Below are positions 36,026 to 48,108 of a DNA stretch of 48,108 nucleotides, in pieces. Under the pieces are notes generated by a model. It did no database searches, had not been told where the DNA came from, and saw only the letters and a program-made list of their open reading frames with translations. Numbering within the stretch: position 1 is the first letter of the stretch; each line of letters starts with the position of its first letter. The stretch comes from Krasilnikovozyma curviuscula (Eukaryota; Basidiomycota; Tremellomycetes; Cystofilobasidiales; Mrakiaceae). Where the stretch lies: contig MVAQ01000167.1 of the NCBI GenBank assembly GCA_014825775.1, positions 1-48,108 on the forward strand, in the 5' to 3' direction. Made by a program: the position numbers and the translations under genes.

Positions 36026-39000
36026 ATGTCCGATTTCTATCTAGGTTCGTTCCTGGCTTGCTGTCGTTTCGAGCTTTGTGCTCGCTTGATTGACCAGGCT
36101 CCTTTTTTTGTATAGACCACACACCCTTTCTTCATCCTAACTTCTCCCCTCATGACTATTCTGCTGCCATATTGTCTGGGCAGTCGTACGACCCTTCGAA
36201 CCCCTCAGGAGGAGGAGTTAGTTCGGACGACAAAGCGAAGAAGGACGGTGCCGTGAACGGGAAGGCAGACGTCGAAACTGCGCTAGCTAGGCTGAACTTT
36301 GGGGTTGATGAGATAACGAGACAGCTGAGAAATGAGGTGAGTTTCATTCTGGTATTCTTTGGTCTCCCTGTGCCTGACGGAAGACCATTGCTTGTTCCTA
36401 TAAGATCACCACCTCCCACGCACCGTTACTTTTACATCTGTCCACAACAACAACCTTATCAACTTCATTAACCAGCCTTACTCTATCTCTCAGTCAGCTC
36501 ACACTCTCTCTCAACCGTCTTTCCTCAAAAATAAGGACACCGCACGCAGTCCTAGAAGCTGATGTTAAAACTCTAGCTGAACTGCGGATTGCTGGTGATG
36601 CGTTACGAAGAGCTGGTAGATTCTGGGTTCTAGCAAGGAGATTGGAATCTTTCATGAAGGATGTGGAACTCGAGGGAGATGGTGCCGCTGAAGAAGGTGC
36701 AATGAACAAAGCCGCGCTAAGCATAGCGGAACTAGGCATGTCGTCACTGGCCTGCTTGCAGGTGATTTCAATGCTAACTCTACCCATTTCTAATCCCCAA
36801 GATACACTACTGGTTACACCTCCAGCGCCTCTACTCTCTCTCTCGTCTCTTAGCCTCATCTCCAATTACACTCCTCACCTTACTCAACTCCGAACAACTT
36901 TGACTTCAGTGATGGAATCTCAAATCTTCAAGTCACTCTCAGAACTGAATCAGCCTCTGCTCGGAAACGCTCTTCAGACTGCATTCAATTTGGGCGTGCT
37001 GAAAAACGTGGTTAAAGGCCTGATGCAAGAGCTCAGCGGTGGCATCAGAGAACGTATCAGAGCTGCTATACGTGGAGGTCGAGGTAAGACTGTTATCTGG
37101 CACTAGCGCATATTGTCAGTTAACCGAATTGATCAATCACATAGAATCTCAAACGGTAGCAGCAGCCAACGCAGCAGCTTACAAGAACCGGCATACAAGA
37201 CAGCCAACGACTTCTTTGACATCAGCTGAGCAGCAAACAGCTCTTTGGGGACGATTGGAAGGTCTCATAGAAGATATGTCGGAGTGTTGTATCAAGGCAA
37301 GCAGGGATCATCTCAATCTGTTGCCCACATCATTAGCTGACGGGTTTTTCATTGACCCTGCAGGTGTACACACTGGAAAAAGTCTTACGTCTCAAGAAAG
37401 ACTCTGTCACTGGTACTGGATTCTTGGACGAAGTCGTGAAAGAGCTCGATAATGGAAACAAGCCCTCATTCATTTTCTGGAGTGAGCTCGCCGGTGGGTT
37501 TGGTAGCGAGATTCGAGAGGGCGCGAGAAGTGGGTCTTCTTTCTCTGTTCTCAACTGTTATGGCAACTTCAATAACCATGAGAATTTGCGGTCTAGATTC
37601 TCAATTGCTTCAGCAAACGCTGTCTGTCGGTTATCCAAGATTACTTCGTCTGTTCCATGAATTTTTCGTCAAGATTTCTGGATACACAGACACAGTCTAT
37701 ACCCAAAATCAACAAAGGTTTGTCAAACCAATAAACTATCGAGGCTTCAATAATTGCCTTAAACTTTTTCGTTGTCTCTCTCTTAAACGTAAACAGTCCC
37801 GAAACGGTCCTCATCCTACGATCAATCGCGTCATTTGAATCACTCTACCTCTCCTCATTCCTCACGCGTATCAATGAGCCCATCACCAACTCACTATCAG
37901 GTGGGACACGATCACCTCCTGGAAGTAAAGAAGGCATTCTTGTCTCGCGCGCGATAGCTAATGAGCTCGACGGTGCCAGATTCGATCCGCTACTGGTTAG
38001 GAATGTCGCAAGAGGCGTTGCGACTGCTCTTGATGGATGGAGAGTCAAGCTCGAGAACTTGGTGAGTTGCCTTTCTTCAAATATGACAGTACATGTTCCA
38101 TGCTAATTGTTTTGGTGATTTGTGCATACACAGTGGGTTAAAGACCACTCGTCTGTCACTATGCTTGGACCTCAGGCGACCGCTTCTCAGACTGTCAACG
38201 CTCAAATAGTCAATGCTCTCTTTGCTGCTCATAATAATCTGAGCAAAGTATTACCAGAGTACAACGAGCGAATCGTTGCTGTTCTCCAACCTGTTCTTGA
38301 CGTGGGTCTCATATTCGACCCATCTTCCAGTTGTTAGTTCTGACAACCATGTGTCTAAATACTTCTGTAGGATCTGAAAGCATCGTACGAGAAGGTCACT
38401 GTCCCTCTCCTCGCCGCCATCCGAAAAGAGTTCACTTCTATAATCTCACGACTCCATCGTGTTGACTACTCAAAGCTGGTTGATCCCAACGCTGGTATGG
38501 GATCAGCTAGTCCTTACATGAAAGATCTCATGGAGAAGATGACCTATGTCAAGAATGAGATTCTTCGGCCGTTTGTCGTGGGCGAGGAGAAGATGGAATG
38601 GTGAGTTTCTGCAGTTGGCATTCTGTAAACTTCTCCGGAAATCTAACGACCTTTTTTATCAACAGGGCTCAAGCTTTGGTCAGGCATATCCTGCATGTCT
38701 TTGTACTGCACGCCTCAATTGCCTCACCGCTCGGTGAGAGTGGGAAGTTGAAGTTGACGAGTGATATGACTGAGTTGGAATTTGCGCTGGGAACGTTCCT
38801 TGCTCTGGGCTCACAAAATAATAAGAAATATACTGTCAGGCTGGATAGCGTTGGAGGGGAATACAAGGTTCTCAGAGCCATGAGGTTAGAATTCTTTCAG
38901 GGCTGAGGAGCTTTTGGTACCGTCTCGCTAACTTGTTTCCACATTGACAGACCTCTGCTCTTCTTGGACACCCCAAACTTGGCCTCACCTGCTCATACTA

Positions 39001-39254
39001 AAGGACTCCCACCTCTAATTGTGCTCCACCACATTCTCGTCCGTTCTCCGATCTCGCTCCCACACCAGCTCCACAACTGGACGGAAGTCGAGTACGTCCG
39101 TTGGGTCGAGGCTCACACTGAGGAAGAGTCCCTCAAGCTGCTAGAAAAAGGAGTGCTGGAGATGGCTAAGTCTGGAAGGGGTGATAAGGAGACTGAAGCT
39201 CTCGTTAAGCAGGTGTTGGAGAACGCGAGGGCTAACGAGGTCGCGACTTCGTAG
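36026..39254 (+). CDS. COG5: Conserved oligomeric Golgi complex subunit 5
   Basis: Eleven exons (36026-36044, 36116-36336, 36405-37083, 37145-37296, 37364-37529, 37597-37717, 37797-38061, 38134-38301, 38371-38600, 38666-38884, 38951-39254) give 847 residues, matching human COG5 in length. The N-terminus (FYLDHTPFLHPNFSPHDYSAA, then a long amphipathic helix with DEITRQLRNE) and the helical-repeat body (LRRAGRFWVLARRLE; LNQPLLGNALQTAFNLGVL; VYTLEKVLRLKKD; YPRLLRLFHEFFVKISGY) fit the family. COG5 belongs to lobe B of the COG tether, which directs retrograde vesicles within the Golgi and so supports glycosylation. The intron after 37296 starts with GC rather than GT. Around 36760-36850 a Pro/Ser/Leu stretch reads through; an intron there cannot be excluded but none keeps the frame. 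Confidence 0.92.
37297..37363 (+). other. GC-AG intron in COG5
   Basis: The exon end AAG is followed by GCAAGC and the intron ends CTGCAG. A GC donor with otherwise strong consensus is the classic minor U2-type variant. Removing this 67-nt segment joins CIK to VYTLEKVLRLKKD in phase 0, and the continuation is clearly COG5, while the unspliced frame is not family-like. Confidence 0.8.
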
Positions 39255-39974
39255 TAAGACGATGCATCCCGTATGGTCTGATCCGATGCTCCTTTGTAAT
39301 GGATGATATCTCGCCAAGAAGTCAGGTTAGACAAGGCCAGGTCCGAAAGAAGGATCAAAAGACAGGCGCTGCATTGAGAGCTGGAAAAGTCCGGGGACGA
39401 TGACGCGGCGGGGTTTGCTGAAATTGTAGATCGACCACATAGGTGAAAAAACACGGCTCTGTTCAAGAAGAGCCTCTACGTGTTGTGTATGTATACACCT
39501 TGTTTGGAGTTGTTTTTCTGGAATGTCACTAGGGGATCCTTGATTGAGTACGACGAGCGACAAAGTTACTCTCTGAAGAAACAGCCGGGAGAGGCAACCG
39601 AAGACATCGACGCTCGTGGTGGCTTACTTGCGTTCCTTCGGATTGAGAATCCTCCCCTCTTTACGCGTTCCAACTGTGCTATTAGACTGTTCCTGTAATT
39701 CCTATGGCAAAGGAATGTTAGCATACCTGTTGTGGAACCATATCGCTCTGGCCAATTTTTCCACTTTTTTCAGGAAATAATCTTCCGAGCGCCTCTGCTT
39801 ATTCGTCAGTGTGCTTCAAACCTTGAAGAGCCCTCTACCTAGTGCCCCTTAGCCTCAGCGACCCTATAATCACGGCTCAGTAATCCAGTTCAGCTCTGCC
39901 GAAACACACAGAACCTGCTACTTCTGCTCTCGAATCTACCAAAAAGCCAGGTCCATCCAGTTTTTAATTCAATC
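39255..39974. promoter_or_regulatory. Upstream region of HOG1
   Basis: About 720 bases between COG5 and HOG1 contain the COG5 3' UTR and the HOG1 promoter and leader. Small frames on both strands are without recognisable similarity. No clear stress-element repeat was noticed. Confidence 0.4.
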
Positions 39975-42641
<2,667 letters not shown>

Positions 42642-43552
42642 GTAGAGGATGCAGGAAAGTAAGTGTCGTTGGCGTGCTCTGTGCGTCCTTCGTCCCTCCA
42701 ATTTGCTGATCGCTCTGCGCTGCTGCTTTATGACAGATCTTGATGGGCAAGAGAAGAGGAAAGAATGATGAATTCCTGCTTGTGGGGTTTTCTAGATTGT
42801 CATGTTCTGGTGAAATGGTTCCAAAGTCTTTTCTTCCAATGTATGCGGATTCTTCTCGGCACCAAGTCAACGACCAAAAAAAAAAAACCCGAAAACCAAC
42901 CCCAAAATACAATTTCAACACAGACAAGTTCGACAATTCGTATGAAGCTGTAGTATACCCCTTCACCATTCCGTCACCCATTGCTCTCGCCTCTCGATGT
43001 CCTCAAGTCCTGTCCAAGGGTTAAAAAGAATTCTGTCCTACTCTGAGTAGACACGCAGTCCTCTTTCCTCAGTGCCTACCGGCCCATTTTCGGGTTTGCT
43101 CTTTCCCTCGGGTTTTTCTTTGTTTTTAGTCCTTTCTCCGTTTCTCCTTGGAAAATATTACCCTGCCTTCCCGTTTGCTCTCCTGTATCTTGTTTCACTT
43201 TTTTTTTATAATAAACGTCATTCTCCACCTCCGTCAAACTGAGCGGCGAGTAAGTGACCAAAAGTAGCTGACCTCTAACCATGTGGAGCTTAAGTAGGGC
43301 CAGGGATGGAAACAGGTGCGCGTGCTTGAGGTAAGAGCACAAGCTTTCGGACAGGGGAGTTTCGAAGGTTGCTGTCAACCAACATTTTCTTTGAAGCACT
43401 GATCTAAGATTGTGACTCAACTTCTCTTCAATAACCTAAACTCCCCAGTTGTTTGCGTCTCATAACTCAGGTGTCGATCCTCAGCAATTTCAGAGCAGCG
43501 ACCATCGCGTGCAGGGCGAGAATCGATAAAGACATTTGGTTCATCCCTGACC
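42642..43552. promoter_or_regulatory. Intergenic region between HOG1 and the coiled-coil gene
   Basis: About 910 bases hold the HOG1 3' UTR and the promoter and leader of the next plus-strand gene. An A12 run lies at about 42876-42887. Frames on either strand of up to 151 codons have no recognisable similarity. Confidence 0.4.
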
Positions 43553-46500
43553 ATGGATAGACACATGCAGCTAGACCCAGGGTGAGTATCTCCTTCCTTT
43601 CGTCTGGGCATTCACTACCTTCGAGGATGGCGAATGAATTGCCTAATGGCCAGGAGGGACCCAAAGTCCAGCGATGGAAGTGCGAGAGACCAGTTTTGCT
43701 TTCTTTCTCTTACACTCTAATTTGCCTTTTGCCAACTATCCTGCTAATCCGAAACAATAGTTCAGCAGAGTCTGATTCTCAGCCTTTGGCCTCAGCTGTG
43801 AGAAACTTGTTTTCTCTTCCTCTTGTTTGGCACTTCGCTGAAGATGAGTGTTTATGTGGACAGAGCCGGCTAGATGTCACTCATACTCCAGAATCTGAGG
43901 CTGCCGCCACTTTCTCCTTTGTCAAGGCGCCAGGTCCCGCTGCTGAACTCTCTCGCCATCACAGAGCTCCGAAGCCGCTGACACAAAACGGCCCACTTTC
44001 ACCTCCTCTTCAAACCATCAACATCCCTTTATCTAAAACGAACCATCAATCTCCCCAACAACAGTTTCAATATTATCAGACCTCCAGAGTATCCACAGAA
44101 GTAAACAACTTGTCGCTTACTCAAGCTTCTCCCAACCAGCACACCACTTCAACGCAACCTTCACACGTTGTCGACCGTGAAGAAAGACCTTTGTATTCAA
44201 ATCATGGTATCTCACAAAACTTAGTACGCACCTCAACCCAGCACAAACCTTCACTTCTCAAGAAGCCTACTCAAGGTCAACAGGAGTTACATTCGATGCT
44301 CGCGCTAGGAGATCAAGGCTTTCATCAACGCCATAGGGAAAGTCGGTCTAGCTCATCTCATTATGCTGCTCCCTCATTGTCTAAGATTGAGCCTCAAATC
44401 GACGACGACAAAAGAAAATATGACCTCAGCTTCATCTCATCACCTTCGACAGCGCCATCATCTCTCACCCCACAGATCCACAAGAAAAATGGTATTGGAG
44501 GACACAGCCCTAAAAATGGCTCTAATTTCCTTCGACCTAGACATCGTGGGGTCATCTCTGCATCCTTGATGGCACCAGAGCGAGACTCCAACTCACCATT
44601 GATGCAATATTCCTCCAATAAAGCTCCTTCAATCACCTCAAATGACCCACATTATGACCCAAGCTTTGCTTCAGTATCAGTTTCATTACTTCAAGAACCT
44701 TTGGATGATTTGTGTACTCAGAAGACACAGAAGTACTCGTCAGCTGACAACCAAACAAATTTTGCGAAAGGAAACGCTAACGCCAACAACGGCGGAAGCA
44801 GCGTACCCTCCAGAAACAACTCAAAAGTGTACAAGACCGGGTCTGAAAATATCGAAAGCGGTAGATCCCCCAAGACAAAAAATGGAGAGGAGGCTACTGA
44901 AGAAGACCCCGTTCGAGGATTGACGGATATGGTTTCCAGCCTCAACTCCAAGTCTAAGAAGCAAAAGGAGGAGATTTCTACTTTGGTGGGCCTGATTTCA
45001 TTTGATAATGAAGATCGTCTGATGCCTTGGTCATTTCTGCAAATTTATAGCGTCAATCAGTCTCTCTTCTCCAGCATGACCTGGAGGGTGCAAAAGTCAA
45101 GCGTGATGAGTAACCAGCGATCTTCTTGGTTATTTAAAGGCATGTACAATTGATATATCTGCTTCATTTCCATAGACTCGAACGAACCTTGGCCACCGCG
45201 AAAGAGCTGGGAAAGAGAGAAATTCAAAATGCGTTCGAGCAGTCAGTCTGATATCAAGATGTTTCCAGTCTGTTTTGCCCCTCCTTAACTGCTTCCATCT
45301 CAGATCAAATACTTTGCGTCAAATGCTAGCTGATCTGAGGGCAGAACAGGATAAGGAGCGGGAGTCTTTGAATCTCAGTTGCGTCTCTCAAGAACTCCAA
45401 GCTCTTCGTGCTAGCACAGCGGCGCTGATCTCAGGTACGATTTCCATGCAGCTGTAAAAAAAACGTTTCGGTATTTTTACTTATGTTATTACTTAATCAT
45501 GTTGGTGCCTGTCGCTCTGTGTAGATGCCCAGGACTCGGTCGAGAAGCTCTACTACACCAATGAAGACACGCAGGCTGACCAATATTCTCCTGGTACTAC
45601 AAGAGCTGTTCTTGATGATCTCTTACTGACTATCAATGAAGCTATGGATGCTAGTGAGTAGCACCCACCACACTACCACTCGAGTAAAACCTTGATGGTG
45701 TGCTGCATGAATAAAAACAGAGACCAAGGTCGAAACGATTCTGCGCAATGATTTGGAGGGTAAAGTGGGTGAGTTGCATGAGAGTCAAGAGAGAGTCAGA
45801 TCTTTAGAGCTCTCTCATGAGAAGTTGTTGGTGATCAATGGTAAGTGACATCAGAGAAAATATGGTAATGCTACTGGCTCATCTTTAGAGAGCTTTGATT
45901 TCGAAAGAAAATCTCCACAAATCGGTTACACATCTCAATGACACTCTCAAGAATTTGAATGTACAGAATGCCAGCAGTGTTGTCGCTGCAGGAGATTTCG
46001 AAGCAAAGTTGTCTCGTGCGAACGACAAGCGAGTACTCCTTGCTGCAAATTATCGTGTCCACTTACTAACAACGATGGTCATAATTCAGAATTTCTTTTC
46101 TGGAAGAGAACTTGAATTCACTCAAGATAGAATTCTCAAAAGCTGAAGCCGAAGCGAAGACCCATCTGCGAGCTGTTGAAGAAACATCTCAAGCTCTCGC
46201 AACTTCGCTCAGCGAAAATACGGTTCTCGTTGCTCGAGCTGAGACTATGAAAAGTGATCATGACGCGAAATTTTCTCTACTTTCCGCTAGGTAAGTCTGC
46301 TCTTCGAATTAGAGCAGGTCGTGTTGTAGTGACTTTTATAAATGCTTGGCATTAGGCTAAATGAAACTGAAAGCTCCCTCTCTTCAACTCTCAAACAAGT
46401 AAAAATATTGGAGGCAAGACCACCACCAGTTCCTGAACCGACAGAACCGATGGTCACTCAAGCACTTATGGAGAACAAGCTGGTAGAAGTGGAGGTCAGA

Positions 46501-48108
46501 TTTGCAAGTGCAGTTGAAGAATACAATATGAGGGAGTTAGAGATGGGTAGTCAACTTCACAATAGAAATGAGCAGATAGAAAAGTTTGAAGAGAAAGTTC
46601 AAGAGTTAGAGGACGCCCTTCTGACGGAGTCGAGACGGTGAGTTGTTCAATCTTTTGTATGTTTCAAGTTGACGGTCCGACGAGCCAAATCGTCATCTTC
46701 TCCAGAGCCACCAATTGCCAGGGAGAAGTTGATGTGAGTGTTCTTCTAGTACCCCACTGAAGAAATTCTCTCACCTGTACCGCATGCTATTAGAAACTGT
46801 CTGGCATCCGTGAGAAGTTATTGCTTGACTTGTCTTCCTTCGCAGTACGTGCGATGTTGGCCGTGTTCCACCGCCCAGGTCTGTGCTGATTAAACAAAAT
46901 TTCAGGAGAAACTTAAAGAAAAGGGTTCCTGCATCACTCAGCTGGGTATTGACAGAGATACTCTAAGAGAAGAGACGGATCGTTTGAAGATGGAACTTGA
47001 AGCGAAAGGGGTCGCTCTTCAAGAAGTGAGCATTCCTATACCGTGAACATTGAGATCATCTCCTCGATCGTGAAGTCTCATATATGTTGTTTCTTCAGGT
47101 GAATGTGTTGAAACAAGATCTACAGCGCCTCGAGTCCGATCTCCACTCATCAGACACCGAAGCAAGTAAAGCGAAGGAGGAACTTCGTATCGCAAACACA
47201 ACAGTCAAACTAGTGAGTTGTTTCAAACGTGAGCATTAAAAAGGGAGTAATAGCCTATTAAGGAAAGCCCTATCGGTTGTCAAGTTGGATTCACAACTCT
47301 CTTCCCAAAGTGGCACCATCACCACGCAGGAGTGCTCCTTGGCCAACAACAAGAATCAAATCGAGTCCTTGTCGGGCCAAGTCAACATCTTAGAGAAGAA
47401 AAGGGATGAGATGAACAAGGAAATTCAGCAACTCAACGCTAAAAAGATGTCCAGCGACGAACAAGTCAGGAGCTTTGTTTCAAGATTTATTCAAGGTGGA
47501 AAAGGATTGGTGAGTTTAGCTTCTTGAAAACTATAAAGGACAAGCTGTCACCGATTCTTTTGCACTGGCTTTCCAGAGCAAAGAAGAACAGAATCTTGTG
47601 AACGCGATCTCCAAGAATGTCCTAGCAGTTCACGAAGCAGCTGTGGTTCAAAAGGGTACTGGCTGACATCTCTACTTTTCATCAAGGTCCTTGCTGATCT
47701 CTGTTATTTTGTCGGCAATCTAGAAAACGAGAATCACAAGTTAGAAATTGAAAACAAGAATCTTGGCAGGAAACTCAAAGAACTTGAATCGAAGAACGTC
47801 CGTACCACTGATCAGTTCAACACAGTGGCTGACACTTTGTGTGATTCATCTCTTCTAGGCTGGTCGGGAAAGTCAAAGCTGCTGGAAAAGAGCGAGATTT
47901 GATGGATCAAGCGGCTTGGGACAAATCGTCAGATGTAAGTTGAATGTTTGCAGTTCGTCCCTAAAGTGGATGCTGACACGGTTTATTATTTGTCTTCGCA
48001 GTTCAGCGCTACTGAATTCTCTAACCCCTGCACTCCTTCCCAGAATAAGATTACTCTAAAAGTTGGAGGGTCTGTTGGTAAAGCAGCTACAACTTCAAAC
48101 AACAAGAT
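43553..48108 (+). CDS. Large coiled-coil protein, 3' end beyond the window
   Basis: The gene runs off the right edge. A plausible first exon (43553-43581, MDRHMQLDPG) joins in phase to a long exon from about 43761, which encodes a Ser/Gln/Pro-rich, probably disordered region to about 45000 (ending KSKKQKEEISTL). Then many short exons, all in phase where checked (for example 45075-45110 into 45175), encode nearly continuous heptad-type coiled coil: DLEGAKVKRDELERTLATAK, SNTLRQMLADLRAEQDKERE, KNQIESLSGQVNILEKKRDE. There is no motor, kinase or DNA-binding motif in the visible part. Disordered head plus long coiled coil suits a structural protein (spindle pole, synaptonemal or cytoskeletal linker), but I do not recognise the family. 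An optional intron 43801-43861 is phase-neutral. Confidence 0.65.

Noticed and set aside
36757..36850. Intron in COG5 starting at the GTGATT after LACLQ
   Set aside because: A branch-like GCTAAC exists, but every acceptor in reach breaks the frame needed for the downstream COG5 sequence.

Overview
The window is nuclear DNA of a basidiomycete yeast, most likely Tremellales (Cryptococcus/Kwoniella type). The reasons are the high density of short GT-AG introns (mostly 45-130 nt) with very short first exons, the small intergenic gaps, and protein sequences such as a Hog1 MAP kinase whose TGY residues fall at T171/Y173. No prokaryotic, viral, transposon, CRISPR, rRNA or tRNA signal was seen. Gene models were built by hand by joining open frames at splice sites with matching phase and family-conserved sequence, so exon ends are inferences unless stated otherwise.

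Layout. 0.2-1.5 kb (+): F-box-like protein. 2.0-5.7 kb (-): BRCA2/Brh2 recombination mediator. 6.1-8.5 kb (-): protein with a Gfd2/YDR514C-like RNase H-fold domain. 8.5-10.7 kb: unusually long non-coding gap. 10.7-11.2 kb (+): DPM3. 11.6-14.9 kb (-): USP12/46-CreB type deubiquitinase. 15.7-18.5 kb (-): acyltransferase of the condensation/BAHD-like HxxxDG superfamily. 19.0-21.6 kb (-): carboxypeptidase Y. 22.4-22.9 kb (+): small single-TM protein. 23.1-24.4 kb (-): second F-box protein. 24.7-25.1 kb (-): ribosomal protein eL29, divergent from 26.2-27.0 kb (+): ubiquitin-eL40 fusion. 28.2-30.0 kb (+): seven-TM receptor-like protein. 30.5-33.7 kb (+): Sct1/Gat1-type glycerol-3-phosphate acyltransferase. 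34.0-35.7 kb (+): ICE2-family ER membrane protein. 36.0-39.3 kb (+): COG5. 40.0-42.6 kb (+): HOG1. 43.6 kb to the end (+): coiled-coil protein cut by the window edge.

This is a housekeeping neighbourhood rather than a gene cluster. Themes recur: ubiquitin (ubiquitin precursor, deubiquitinase, two F-box proteins), secretory pathway and glycosylation (DPM3, COG5, carboxypeptidase Y), and ER lipid synthesis (GPAT beside ICE2). The most striking observation is a predicted 2-nucleotide microexon in HOG1, needed to restore the invariant Asn-Cys-Asp-Leu sequence before the DFG motif and to avoid a stop at the junction.
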